DNA from: CADEED01 sp963711635
GTDB lineage: Bacteria > Pseudomonadota > Gammaproteobacteria > Steroidobacterales > Steroidobacteraceae
Length of the DNA: 64,000 bases
Direction of reading: 5' to 3'
Assembly (NCBI GenBank): GCA_963711635.1
Contig: CAVQEZ010000005.1
Location: 310,001 to 374,000 of the forward strand
Part shown: positions 18,706 to 29,335 of the stretch, piece after piece
How positions within the stretch are numbered: the stretch's first letter is position 1
Layout: every line of letters starts with the position of its first letter
Position numbers and translations under genes: made by a program
Notes under the pieces: generated by a model
Seen by the model: the letters and a program-made list of their open reading frames with translations, nothing else
What the model was told of the DNA's origin: nothing
Databases searched by the model: none

Positions 18706-19377
18706 GAATCCTGAAGACACTGCTGCTGTCATCGTCTCTCGTGTTCAGCGGCTGCGCCGTGCTGCAGGAGGACGGCGGCCGCGATTTCAACGCCACCTTG
18801 CCCGCGGAAGACCAGCGCGCCGGCGACCACGCCCGGTGCCATCTACGCGCAGGGCACCGAGGTGTCGCTGTGGGAGAACGTCACGGCACGCAATGTCGGC
18901 GACACGCTGACCATCCGTCTCGAAGAGAGCACCAACGCCGAGAAGTCGGTCAGCACCAACACCAACAAGGCCAGCGAGGCCGAACTGGCCGGCCCCACGG
19001 TCTTCGGCCGTCCGGTGACCGTGAATGGCACGCCGATTCTCGAGGGCTCGATGAACACCGAATCGAGCTTCAATGGCAACGGCGCCAGCAAGCAGAGCAA
19101 CGCGCTGGACGGCGCCATCAGCGTCACCGTGGCCAAGCGCTTCGCCAACGGCAACCTGCTGGTGCGCGGCCAGAAGTGGATCGCGATCAACTCCGGCAAG
19201 GAATTCGTGCGCGTGCAGGGCATCGTGCGTCCCTCGGACATCGCGCCTGACAACTCAGTGGTCTCGTGGAAAGTCGCCGACGCGTACATCTCTTATGGCG
19301 GCCAGGGCACGGTGGCCAATGCCAGCAAGCCTGGCTGGCTGTATCGCTTCTTCAATTCACCGCACACGCCGTTTTGA
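18702..19377 (+). CDS. flgH: Flagellar L-ring protein FlgH
   Basis: Outer-membrane lipoprotein forming the L ring. Signal peptide with lipobox LVFSGC (Cys at residue 19). Mature motifs: LWENVTARNVGDTLTIRLEE, the KQSNALDGAISVTVAKRFANGNLLVRG strand region and VRPSDIAPDN. A +1 indel near 18815 interrupts RPATTPGAIY. It ends RFFNSPHTPF. ATG overlaps the flgG stop. Confidence 0.94.
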
Positions 19378-19385
19378 GGAATCCC

Positions 19386-20525
19386 ATGCGTCGCCGTCTG
19401 CGGTACCCCCGCTTCGAATCGCTCAATGTGTTCGCCGCCATCTGCGCCATGTTGTTCCTGCTGCTCGCCATCACCGCGAAGGCGGAGCGCGTCAAGGACC
19501 TGGCTTCGGTGCAGGGCGTGCGCAACAACCAGCTCATCGGCTACGGCCTGGTGGTGGGCCTCGACGGCACCGGCGACCAGACCAGCCAGACGCCGTTCAC
19601 GCTCCAGAGCATCAAGAACATGTTGATCCGCTACGGGGTCACGATTCCGCCCGGCACCAATCCGCAGCTCAAGAACGTCGCCGCGGTGACCGTGCACGCG
19701 GATCTGCCGCCGTTCGCCAAACCCGGCCAGAACATCGACATCACCGTATCGTCCATCGGCAACGCCGGCAGTCTGCGCGGCGGTAGTTTGATCATGACTC
19801 CGTTGCGCGGCGCCGATGGCCAGGTGTATGCCATGGCGCAGGGCAGCCTGGTGGTCGGTGGCTTCGGTGTCTCCGGCAAGGATGGCTCGCGCATCGCGGT
19901 CAACGTGCCCTCGGCGGGCCGCATTCCGAATGGCGCGACCGTGGAGCGCGCCGTGCCCACCGGGTTCGATCAGACCCCATTCGTGATCCTGAACCTGCAC
20001 ACGCCGGATTTCACCACGTCCTCGCGCCTGGTCGAGGGCATCAACAAGTTGTTAGGCATGGATACCGCCCAGGCCCTCGACGGTGTCTCGGTGCAGGTGG
20101 CGGCGCCCGCCGACGCCAACCAGCGCATCGCCTACCTGTCGACGCTGGAGCAGATCGAAATCGAGCCGGGCGATGCGCCGGCGCGCGTCATCGTGAATTC
20201 GCGCACCGGCACCGTGGTCATCGGCTCGCACGTGCGTGTCATGCCGGCCGCGGTGGCGCATGGCTCGCTGTCGGTGACCATCGTCGAGCGCGCCTCGGTG
20301 AGCCAGCCATATGAATTCAGCCGCGGCGAGACCGTGGCGGTGCCCGAGAGCTCGATCAATGTCGATCAGCCCACGGCACGCATGTTCGTGTTCGACGCCG
20401 GCGTCGATCTCAACGACATCGTGCGTGCCGTGAACCAGGTGGGTGCGGCGCCCGGCGACCTGGTCGCGATTCTCGAGGCGCTCAAGGAATCCGGCGCGCT
20501 GCGCGCCGAGCTCATCGTCATCTAG
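19386..20525 (+). CDS. flgI: Flagellar P-ring protein FlgI
   Basis: Periplasmic P-ring subunit. Intact, 379 residues, with signal peptide ending ITAKA and then ERVKDLASVQGVRNNQLIGYGLVVGLDGTGD split over the FlgI signature; C-terminal DLNDIVRAVNQVGAAPGDLVAILEALKESGALRAEL. ATG 19386 chosen for GAGG 6-8 bases upstream and position at the signal peptide. Confidence 0.96.
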   Translation: MRRRLRYPRFESLNVFAAICAMLFLLLAITAKAERVKDLASVQGVRNNQLIGYGLVVGLDGTGDQTSQTPFTLQSIKNMLIRYGVTIPPGTNPQLKNVAAVTVHADLPPFAKPGQNIDITVSSIGNAGSLRGGSLIMTPLRGADGQVYAMAQGSLVVGGFGVSGKDGSRIAVNVPSAGRIPNGATVERAVPTGFDQTPFVILNLHTPDFTTSSRLVEGINKLLGMDTAQALDGVSVQVAAPADANQRIAYLSTLEQIEIEPGDAPARVIVNSRTGTVVIGSHVRVMPAAVAHGSLSVTIVERASVSQPYEFSRGETVAVPESSINVDQPTARMFVFDAGVDLNDIVRAVNQVGAAPGDLVAILEALKESGALRAELIVI

Positions 20526-20532
20526 TTTCAAC

Positions 20533-21510
20533 ATGAAGGTCGACCCAACAACAGCGCCGCAGGTCAACAGCCTGGCAGCGCGCGAGCGTTCGGCTCAGGC
20601 GCCGAACGCGACCGATTTCCGACAGTTCGCGGCGTTGCGCCGAGGAGCCGACGCCAACGACCCGGCCACGCTGCGTGAAGTCGCGCGCCAGTTCGAGAGC
20701 ATCTTCACCAAGATGATGCTGGACAGCATGCGCAGCGCCAGCTTCGGCGATCCGATGTTCGGCAGCGATCAGGTGGACATGTACCAGGACATGGCGGACG
20801 ACCAGCTTGCGGTGCAGCTCTCGCAGGGCCGCGGCCTGGGACTCGCCGACATGCTGATCCGCCAGTTGGGTCAGGGTGGCATGGGCGGCGGCGCGGCCGG
20901 CGAGCTGCCGCGGCCGAACACCGATGAAAAGACCGCGGGCGGCGTCACGCCCGCGCAGCAGCGCGAAGTTCGTCGACGAGATGCTGCCGCATGCGACCGC
21001 CGCGGCGCGCGAGCTGGGCGTGGATGCGCGCGCCATCGTCGCGCAGGCCGCGCTCGAAACCGGCTGGGGCACTTCGCAGCCCGCCGATGCCGGCGGCGGC
21101 AGTCACAATTTCTTTGGCATCAAGGCCGGCGCCGGCTGGCAGGGCGCGAGCGTCGCCTCCGATACCACCGAGTTCGTCGCCGGACAGGCCGGCACCGAAC
21201 GCGCCCGGTTTCGCGCCTACGGTTCTGTCGCGGAAAACGTCGCGGATTATGTTCGTGTACTTCGCGGAACCCACGGTACTCCGAGGCGCTCGGCACCGGC
21301 ACCGACGTGCGCGCCTTCGCCAACGCCTTGCAGCGCGGCGGCTATGCCACGGATCCGGAGTACGCCAACAAACTCGTGGCGACTTTTCAGAAGGTCGGCG
21401 CACAGATCGACGGCCGGCAATCCGATGCCGCGGCGGCGCCTGCAAATGTGAAAGGGTTCAAGTCTGCTGATGCCTCGCCGATACCTCCGCAGGAGCTGAG
21501 TAATGGCTGA
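20533..21510 (+). CDS. flgJ: Rod-cap muramidase FlgJ
   Basis: N-terminal rod-scaffold domain (ARQFESIFTKMMLDSMRSA, DQVDMYQDMADDQLA) and C-terminal glucosaminidase domain (FVDEMLPHATAAARELGVD, AQAALETGWGTS with the catalytic Glu, NFFGIKAG). Both domains are present, as in Pseudomonas. Breaks near 20968 (+1) and 21270 (-1, restoring RGNPRYSEALGTG). The end overlaps flgK by 8 bases. Confidence 0.94.
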   Translation: MKVDPTTAPQVNSLAARERSAQAPNATDFRQFAALRRGADANDPATLREVARQFESIFTKMMLDSMRSASFGDPMFGSDQVDMYQDMADDQLAVQLSQGRGLGLADMLIRQLGQGGMGGGAAGELPRPNTDEKTAGGVTPAQQREVRRRDAAACDRRGARAGRGCARHRRAGRARNRLGHFAARRCRRRQSQFLWHQGRRRLAGRERRLRYHRVRRRTGRHRTRPVSRLRFCRGKRRGLCSCTSRNPRYSEALGTGTDVRAFANALQRGGYATDPEYANKLVATFQKVGAQIDGRQSDAAAAPANVKGFKSADASPIPPQELSNG

Positions 21511-23393
21511 CATGCTCGGGACGGGACTTTCCAGTTTGCGCGCCTTGCAGCGCGCGCTGGACACCACCGCCCACAACATCGCAAACGTTTCGACGGAGGG
21601 TTACACCCGCCAGCGCGTGGAATTCGCCACGCGCAAGCCGCAGGCCTACGGATCCAACTGGATCGGCAGCGGCGTGGACGCGGTCGGCCGTGCGTCGCGT
21701 CTACGATCAATTCCTTTCGCAGCAGGTGCGCAGCTCGAGCGGCACGCTGGCGCGTCTCGATGCCTTCGCGGCGCAGGCCGAGCGCCTCGACAATCTGCTC
21801 GGCGACACCAGCAACGGGCTGAATGCCTCGCTGCAGAGTTTCACCGACGCGATCAACGAAGTTTCCAGCACGCCGAGCTCGATTTCGGCGCGCCAGGTGC
21901 TGCTGGCCGAGGGCAATGCCCTGGCCGAGCGGCTCAAGGGCTACGACACGCGCCTGCGCGAAATGTCCGCCGACGTGGACTCACACCTGGTGGGCGCGGC
22001 CGGCGAGATCAACGTGCTGGCGCAGGGCATCGCGCGCCTGAACGGCGACATCGCCACCGCCATCCAGCAGACCGGGCACCCGCCCAACGACATGCTCGAT
22101 CAGCGCGACGCGCTCATCGACCAGCTTTCCTCGAAGGTGGGCGTCACCGTGGTCTCCGAAGGCGAGTCCACGCTGAATGTGTTCATCGGCACCGGCCAGC
22201 CGCTGGTGCTGGGCACCACGGCCTCGCAGATCACCACCGCCAAGGATCCGCTCGACGCCGAACGCGTGCAGCTCGCGCTGAAGACCGCATCGGGCACCGT
22301 GGACATCTCGCGCAGTGTCTCGGGCGGCGAGCTCGGCGGATTGCTCGACTGGCGCAAGCAAATGCTCGATCCGGCCCGCAACGAGCTGGGCCGCATCACG
22401 CTGGCCGTGGCCTCGCAGGTCAACGCCCAGCATCGCGAGGGCATGGACCTCACCGGCGCGCTGGGCGGCAATTTCTTCAACGTGGGCGGGGTAGGCGTGG
22501 TGCCTGCCACGACCAATACCACCAGCGCCGTGGCCACGGCTACGCGCGTGAATCTCGGCGCGCTCACCGCCAACGACTACGTCGTCACGCGCACCGGCAC
22601 CGGCTACACCGTGCGGCGCCAGGACACGGGCGCCTCGGTCACCTTCACCGGCACGGGCACCAGCCTCGATCCGCTGCTGTTCGATGGCTTGTCGGTATCC
22701 GTGGGCGCCGGCGTCGCGGCGGGCGACCAGTTCGTCGATTCATCCCACGCGCGATGCCATCCAGGGCTTCGACGTGGCGATCACCGATCCGGCGCGCATC
22801 GCGGCGGCGGCGGCGCTGCGCACCGCGGCCGCGACCACCAACACCGGCACGGGCACCATCAGCCAGGCCGAGGTCCTGACGCCGGGCGGCACGACGCTCA
22901 ACCCGGTGAACATCGTGTTCACCTCCGCCACTACCTACTCGGTGAACGGCGGCGCGGATCAGGCCTTCACGGCCGGCGGCAACATCGACGTGAACGGCTG
23001 GCGCCTGCAGATCGGCGGCAGCGCCGGCCACGGGCGATACCTTCACGGTGCGCACCAACGCCGGCGCCGTGGGCGACAACCGCAATGCCTTCGCGCTGGT
23101 GGATGCCATGAAGGCCGGCGTCATCGAAGGCGGTACGGTCTCGGTGTCCGCGGCGGTCGAGCGCCTCACCGGCAATCTCGGCCTGCAGACGCGCGCCGCG
23201 CAGATGAGCCGCGATGCCGAAGCCGTCGGTCAACGAAAGCGACATCGCGGCGCGCGACGCCATTTCCGGCGTGAATCTCGACGAGGAGGCCGCCAACATG
23301 CTGCGCTACCAGCAGGCCTACCAGGCCGCGGCGCAGATCATCGCTGCCGCCAGCGAGATGTTCGACACGCTGATCAACGCGGTGCGGAGATAA
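21503..23393 (+). CDS. flgK: Hook-filament junction protein FlgK (HAP1)
   Basis: Starts MADMLGTGLSSLRALQRAL with HNIANVSTEGYTRQRVEFA. The long middle includes RDALIDQLSSKVGVTVV and GGELGGLLDWRKQMLDPARNEL split over family motifs; C-terminal LDEEAANMLRYQQAYQAAAQ ends INAVRR. +1 indels near 21693, 22745, 23030 and 23227. About 628 residues joined. A FlgN client. Confidence 0.93.
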
Positions 23394-23396
23394 GCC

Positions 23397-24604
23397 ATGC
23401 GCCTGTCGACCGCCGGCATGCATCGCAACAGCATCGAGGCCATCCTCGAGCACCAGGTCAAACTGGCGAAGACGCAGACGCAGATCACCACCGGCAAGAA
23501 ATTCCAGACCGCGGCCGAGGATCCCATCGGCGCCACGCGCGCCGCGACGCTGGACCGCACGCTGGCCGACAACGCGCAGTACGCGCGCAACTCGAACATC
23601 ATCGAGGCGCGCCTCAACTACGAGGAGCAGGCCATGGCCGACGCCACCTCGCTGCTGCAGGCCGCGCGCGATCTGGCGCTGCAGGGCGCGAATTCCACGC
23701 TGGGCCCGGTGGAGCGCAAGATGCTGGCCAACGACGTGCGCCAGCAGCTCGCGGCATTGCTCGACCTGTCGAACCGCGACGACAGCAACGGCGAGTACCT
23801 GTTCGCGGGCACCTCGACGGGGACCAAGCCGTTCGCGCTGGGCACCACGGGCGTGAACTACCAGGGCGACCTCACCAACCGCCAGATCCGCATCTCGAGC
23901 TCGCAGTCGCTGGCCGACGGCGCACAACGGCGCGGAAGTATTCATGGGCATCCCCGCAGGCAATGGCGTGTTCAGCACCGCGCGTCGCCGCCGGCAACAC
24001 CGGCAGCGGCAGCATCGACGTGGGTCGCGTCAGCGATCCCACGGCCTGGGTGCCTGACAACTACACGCTGCAGTTCACCAGCGCCACCGACTGGCAGGTG
24101 GTGGACGACACGACGCCCACGCCCAATGTCGTCGCGACGGGCACGGGTTTCACCTCGGGGCAGAGCATCAGTTTTCTCGGCATCACCGTGACGATCACCG
24201 GCACGCCGGCCGCCAACGATGAGTTCGACATCCAGCCTGCGCAGGAACTCGACATGTTCGCCATGCTCGAGGATCTCGCGACCACGCTCGAGGGCGGGCC
24301 GGGCGGCGGCGGTACCAAGGCCGAATTCAACACCAACATCGGTGCGGCCATCGCCAATCTCGATCAGGCGCTCGACCGCGTCGTCGGGGTGCGTGCCGAA
24401 GTGGGCGCGCGCCTGTCGGCCATCGACCAGGCGGAGTCCACGCGCGAGGACGAGGCGGTGGATCTGCAATCGCTGCTCTCCGACCTCCGTGACGTCGACT
24501 ACGCGCAGGCCATCGGCAAACTGAACCAGCAATACGCGGGATTGCAGGCCGCTCAGGCGGCGTATACGCGCATCGCGCAGATGTCGCTGTTCGACTATCT
24601 GTAA
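23397..24604 (+). CDS. flgL: Hook-filament junction protein FlgL (HAP3)
   Basis: Starts MRLSTAGMHRNSIEAIL, TGKKFQTAAEDPIGATRA, and ends AQAAYTRIAQMSLFDYL, the FlgL C-terminal motif. Indels near 23926 and 23985. About 402 residues. The stop TAA (24602-24604) overlaps the first bases of element B. Confidence 0.93.
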
Positions 24605-24653
24605 TGGGGACATTCCTCGTTTCCTAGCAAACAGGGACGGACTTGGGCGTAGA

Positions 24654-24866
24654 CGCGCCTTGCGAGGGTTGACCCGCTCTGCTCCCTCAAGGTCGCGCGC
24701 GCTTCGAAAATTTCCGGACGGAAATTTTCGGCGTTCGCTCGTCGGAAGCCTACGGCCTGCAGGTCTGCAGAAATGGCTGCGCTGGAATGCATCGCGGCGG
24801 CCGTATTGGCTTCCTCCTCGCCGCGCTCCATTCGGTCGCATAGCGGGTCAACCCTCGCAAGGCGCG
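24654..24866. repeat. Inner unit 1 of element B
   Basis: 213 bases bounded by perfect 25-base inverted ends (24654-24678 and 24842-24866; cores GAGGGTTGACCCGCT and AGCGGGTCAACCCTC). Inside is a second palindrome at 24705-24730: CGAAAATTTCC, loop GGAC, GGAAATTTTCG. The same unit recurs in reverse orientation at 25109-25322. Confidence 0.85.
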
Positions 24867-25108
24867 ACCACCGGCACCGCGCGGTCCCCGCGTGCTGGCG
24901 AGCACGGAACGTGCCCATTTGCCGCTGCTGGGAAAAGAGTGCATGACTCCCAGGGTTCAGCAAGAGCCAGAACACCGGGTCTTGCGATCTTTTCCACTCT
25001 CGGGGACATCCGCGCGATGGCTCGGCAACGGGAACGGAGCTGCGGATCGTGGCGGCGGAGGCGTGCGGTGCGGTCTTCGGGCAAACGGGGACGGACCGCG
25101 TCGGGTGG

Positions 25109-25322
25109 TACGCCTGTCCATGGCTGACTCTCTTTGCGACCGAATGGAGCGCGGCGAGGAGGAAGCGCCCGACCGCCGCCGTGGTGCATCTCCGCGCAAC
25201 CATTTCTGCAAATCTGAAGGCGGTCCGCTTCCGACGAGCGAACGCCGAAAATTTCCGTCCGGAAATTTTCGAAGCGCGCGCGACCTTGAGGGAGCAAAGA
25301 GAGTCAGCCGTGGACAGGCGTA
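25109..25322. repeat. Inner unit 2 of element B (inverted copy)
   Basis: 214 bases bounded by 29-base inverted ends with one mismatch (25109-25137 and 25294-25322; cores GGCTGACTCTCTTTGC and GCAAAGAGAGTCAGCC). It holds the same internal palindrome (25246-25271, loop GTCC) and the same interior as unit 1, reversed. Its end sequence differs from unit 1 at several bases, with matching changes on the opposite arm. Confidence 0.85.
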
Positions 25323-25465
25323 TCGGAAAACCTCGCATGTCCACGTTTGCCCGGAGACCGCACCGCACGTCTCCGCCACCCCAACCCCTCAGGTCCGTCC
25401 CTGTTTGCTAGGAATCGAGGAATGTCCCCATTTCCCGACTTTAGGGCCGCAAACAAATACCGTGA

Positions 25466-25492
25466 TTGGCCTCACAGAATCTCGTAGGCCAA
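25466..25492. promoter_or_regulatory. Inverted repeat upstream of the fliC promoter
   Basis: TTGGCCT and AGGCCAA separated by 13 bases, 10 bases before the sigma28 -35 box. It could be an operator; nothing else supports that. Confidence 0.3.
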
Positions 25493-25502
25493 ACCCCGTG
25501 TC

Positions 25503-25529
25503 TCAAGTTAGCGGCTCCTGAACCGATAC
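25503..25529 (+). promoter_or_regulatory. Sigma28 promoter of fliC
   Basis: TCAAGTTA, 11 bases, ACCGATAC, close to the FliA consensus of polar flagellates. A leader of about 55 bases follows, with a small hairpin (GCCGGTTG...CAACCCGGC, 25549-25571) and Shine-Dalgarno CAGGAG 8 bases before the ATG. Confidence 0.85.
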
Positions 25530-25594
25530 AGCACCTGAGCTAGGAGTCCGCCGGTTGTTTTCAACCCGGCAACAAATTTTCAGGAGTCGTTTCA

Positions 25595-27431
25595 ATGCCT
25601 CAAGTCATCAACACAAACGTGGCGTCGCTGAATGCACAGCGCAACCTCACGACATCACAGGGCCAGTTGGCGACGGCCTTGCAGCGTCTCTCTTCCGGTC
25701 TGCGCATCAACAGCGCGAAGGACGACGCCGCAGGTCTCGCGATCTCGGAGCGGTTCACCACGCAGATTCGTGGTCTGAACCAGGCCGTTCGCAACGCCAA
25801 TGACGGTATCTCCCTCGCACAGACTGCAGAAGGCGCGCTCGGTGAAACCGGCAACGCACTGCAGCGTATCCGCGAGCTGGCGATTCAGTCCGCCAACAGC
25901 ACGAACTCGGCCTCTGATCGCGCGGCGCTCAACGCCGAATCCGCTCAGCTGCTCGCCGAAATTCAGCGCAACGGTCTGACCACGCAGTTCAACGGCCAGA
26001 ACATCCTCGACGGCACGTTCTCGTCGGCGCAGTTCCAGGTCGGTGCCAACGCGAACCAGACGATCTCGTTTGGTATCACGGGTGCCACCACGAACCTGTT
26101 GGGCGCCTACCAGGCCACCAGCACCGCCGTGACCGCCACCGCCTTCGACGGCGCCGGCTTCACGATCAACGGTGTGGAAGTCGGTGTCTCGGTCGCCACC
26201 AGTGCCGCCGGCGTCACCGCCGACAGCGCCACGGCGAAAGCCACGGCCATCAACTCCAAGACCGCCCAGACCGGCGTGACCGCGACGGCGGCCAGCTCGG
26301 TGGCGGGTGTCGCCCCGATCGCGCGTTCGAGCCTCACGAACGGCGCGCTGCTGATCAACGGCGTTGCCGTCGGCGCGATTGCGCGCGACGCGAGCGCCGT
26401 GACCCAGGGCCGCAATGCCGCCACGGCGATCAATGCCGTGACGAACCAGACGGGCGTGTCGGCGGTTGCCGATGCGAGCACCGGTGCGTTGACCCTGACG
26501 ACCTCGGATGGCCGCAACATCGCGCTGACCAGCTCGCCGGCGGATGCCGACGGCGCCACCGCGATCTTCAACGCCACGGGTCTCGACGTGTCCACCGCCG
26601 GCAATGCCAGCGGCAACGACACGCTGACGATCGCCGCTGGTGCGGGTGGCTACGACCTGTCGGCCCCGGCCGCGGGTGCCATCACCCAGGGCGACACCTT
26701 CAGCCTCGACGGCCTCACCTACGAGTTCCGCACCACGGGTCCGGTCACGGGTTCGCAACGTGCTGATCACGCTGGCTGACGGCGCCGATGACGACACGGT
26801 GGCCGCCGGTATCCAGGCTGCGATTCACGCGCAGTTCCTCCTGGGCAACACCTCGGTCGACGCGACTGTCTCGACGACCACGGTGACGGCGACCAACACC
26901 AAGCTGGGTGCGAGCGGTACGTTCGCGACCTGGGCCGAGTCGATCTCTGCCGGCGCAACGGGCCTGGTGCAGACCTCGACGGGCACGGGCACGGACGCGG
27001 CCGATGGCGGCGGTGTCACGACCCGCGGCACGCTGACGCTGAGCTCCGCTGCGAACTTCACGCTGGGCGGTGCGGACCTGGCCTTCGGTGGTCTGGCTTC
27101 GGCAGCTCCGGCGCTGACGCGTCTCGACACGGTCAACATCTCGACGGTGGCCGGCGCGAACGCCGCGATCGCCGTGCTCGACGGTGCGCTCTCGCAGGTC
27201 ACCAGCATCCGCGCCGACCTGGGCGCCGTGCAGAACCGCTTCTCTTCGACCGTCGCCAACCTGACGACGACCGCTGAGAACCTGAGCGCCGCGCGCAGCC
27301 GCATCCTGGATGCGGACTTCGCCGCGGAAACCGCCTCGCTGACCCGCGCGCAGATCCTGCAGCAGGCCGGCACGGCGATTCTCGCCCAGGCCAATGCGAT
27401 CCCGCAGAACGTCCTCTCGTTGCTCCGGTAA
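25595..27431 (+). CDS. fliC: Flagellin FliC
   Basis: Filament subunit, exported by the flagellar type III system. Conserved N-terminal D0/D1 domain (VINTNVASLNAQRNL, LSSGLRINSAKDDAAGLAI) and C-terminal D0 (DFAAETASLTRAQILQQAGTAILAQAN split, ending VLSLLR). The variable middle holds two flagellin-hook-IN type repeats (FTINGVEVGVS...TAINSKTAQTGV and LLINGVAVGAI...TAINAVTNQTGV, about residues 187-225 and 248-290). A +1 indel near 26755 lies in TGS-NVLITLADG. About 612 residues joined, longer than the common 490-500. Transcribed from a sigma28 promoter. Confidence 0.96.
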
Positions 27432-27471
27432 TGAGGTGACTTCTGAGCGGTCGTTCTAACCGCGCTGACAA

Positions 27472-27509
27472 GCCGGGCGTCGCGAGTCGCAAGACTCGCG
27501 GCGCCCGGC
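27472..27509 (+). terminator. Strong hairpin after fliC
   Basis: GCCGGGCGTCGCGAGTC, loop GCAA, GACTCGCGGCGCCCGGC: a 17-bp stem with one T-G wobble, closed by a GNRA-type tetraloop. No T-tract follows, so it may stabilise the abundant flagellin mRNA 3' end or attenuate reading into flaG. Confidence 0.8.
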
Positions 27510-27547
27510 CTATACGCGTGGACTTGACGATCACCGAGGCAACACCC

Positions 27548-27900
27548 ATGAGAATTGGTGACGCCCCATCTGATGTCGAAAAGAAGTGCAGAGCGCCGCG
27601 CTACCGGCGAAGGCTGCAGTCCCCGAAGTGGTCGCCAAGCCGAGCACGGCAAACTGCCTGCCGCGCCGCCCGTGGAGATCCGCAAAATCGAATCGGTGAC
27701 GCGACAGATCGATTCGTTCCTGCGTAGCATCGAACAAGTCGCTGCAGTTTCGCGTCGACCAGGCCACGGGTGAAATGATCGTGACCATCCGCGACGAGGA
27801 AACCGGCGAAGTCATCCGGCAGGTGCCGGGTGAAGACGCGTCTGCGCATCGCGCAGCGCATCGAAGACACCTGAGCGCCATAGTCGACGAAAAGGCATGA
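27548..27900 (+). CDS. flaG: FlaG-family protein
   Basis: Small protein affecting filament length in polar flagellates. Starts MRIGDAPSDVEKK; recognisable core IRKIESVTRQIDSFLRSIEQ, then VDQATGEMIVTIRDEETGEV and IRQVPGEDALRIAQRIEDTL, ending SAIVDEKA. The gene is read over all three frames with breaks near 27590, 27625, 27745, 27838 and 27871. The position between fliC and fliD is standard. Confidence 0.82.
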
Positions 27901-27911
27901 GGTAGAGCAGC

Positions 27912-29314
27912 ATGGCAGGATTGACCTCACAAGGTATCGGCTCGGGACTCGACGTCGCGGGACTGGTGGCCAAACTCGTCGCCGCCGAAAAGGCGCCGCG
28001 CCAGAGCCAGATCACGCGCGCGCAGACCAGCACGGTCACCGACGATTTCCGCGCTCGGCGACACTCAAGGGCGCGATGGCCACTTTCAATGATTCGCTGA
28101 CGTCGCTCAAGACCGTGGATGCGTTCTCCGCGCGCTCCGCGACGTCGTCGGACGCCCAATGTTTTCACCGTCAGCGCCGATCAGAACGCCGCGGCCGGCA
28201 GCTATGACGTCGAGGTCGAGAACCTCGCCAGCGCGCACCAGCTGACTTCCGATCCGTTCGCCAGCGGCGCCAGCCAGGTGGTCGGCACCGGCACGCTCAC
28301 GCATCAGCGTCGGCGCCAAGAATTTCTCCGTGGCGCATCGATTCCAGCCACAACACGCTCGCGCAGATCCGCGACGCCATCAACCAGGCCAGCGACAACA
28401 AGGACATCGTGCGTGCCACCATCGTGAATGCCGCCGATGGCGCGCACCTGGTGTTGTCGGCGCAAGCTGCCGGCGAGGCCAACAAGATCGTCGGTCTCGC
28501 AGAGCGGCGGCGACGGCGGACTCGCCGTGCTCGAATACAACCCGTCGCTGACTCACGAACTATGCCGAGCAGCGCGCGGCGAAGGATGCGGTGGTGTACG
28601 TCGCCGGCTTCGAGCATCGCAGCACCACGAACACGTTCACCAATGTCATCGACGGCGTGACCATCACGCTGCTCGACAGGACGAAGCGGACAAGACCCGC
28701 ACGCATCACCGTCGCCAACGACACGAGTGCGCACGACCTCGCGCATCAAGAAATTCGTCGATGCGTACAACGCGCTGCGAGCAGCAGATCGCGGCGCTGC
28801 GCGGCTACGAGCCGAGCACCAAGAAGGCGGGGCCGTTGCTCGGCGATGCCATGCTGCGCGGCATCGAGGGCGAGCTGCGCACGCAGCTCACCAACGCGGT
28901 CGGCGGCCTGGCCGGCAACTACCAGTCGCTGGCGAGCATCGGGCTCACCACCCAGAAAGACGGCACGCTGAAGGTCGACACCGCCAAGCTCGACAAGGCG
29001 CTGGACGCGGATTTCGACGGCGTGGCGCAGTTGTTCGGCTCCGAGAACGGCGTGGCCGACGCGCCTGGCGAGCTCGCTGGACGCCGCGCTGGCCACCGAT
29101 GCGCAGATCGACGACGCGCACCAAGCGCTCAATGCCAAAAGCGTCGTCGCTGCAGAAGGAACAGGCGGCGCTCGAGACGCGCATGGCCGAGGTCGAGAAG
29201 CGCTACAACGCGCAGTTCAACGCGCTCGACAGCCTGCTGTCGAATCTCGCCAGCCAGTCTGCGTTCCTGACGCAGCAGCTTTCGAGCATCTCGAAGATCG
29301 GTTCCAACGATTAA
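27912..29314 (+). CDS. fliD: Filament cap protein FliD (HAP2)
   Basis: Caps the filament and guides flagellin folding. Starts MAGLTSQGIGSGLDVAGLVAKL, the FliD N-terminal signature; middle SYDVEVENLASAHQL and a hook-IN-like stretch; C-terminal TRMAEVEKRYNAQFNALDSLLSNL, then TQQLSSI. It is the most damaged gene of the window, with about ten single-base breaks between 28050 and 29140. About 465 residues joined, as expected. Confidence 0.92.
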
Positions 29315-29335
29315 GTAACGGGGCTGGCCGCCGGC

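Larger units (their letters stand above)
24603..25432. repeat. Inverted-repeat element B, 830 bases, nested
   Basis: Fills most of the 990-base gap between flgL and fliC; no credible gene is inside. Outer arms: AATGGGGACATTCCTCGTTT then CCTAGCAAACAGGGACGGAC on the left, and its reverse complement GTCCGTCCCTGTTTGCTAGG then AATCGAGGAATGTCCCCATT on the right. Inside lie two opposed copies of one unit (24654-24866 and 25109-25322), the second flanked by another inverted pair (about 25048-25096 and 25337-25380). A remnant of that pair is in element A. Confidence 0.85.

Noticed and set aside
24595..25521. Several open frames of 120-257 codons
   Set aside because: They are made from the inverted-repeat arms of element B and appear on both strands with the same repeated peptides.
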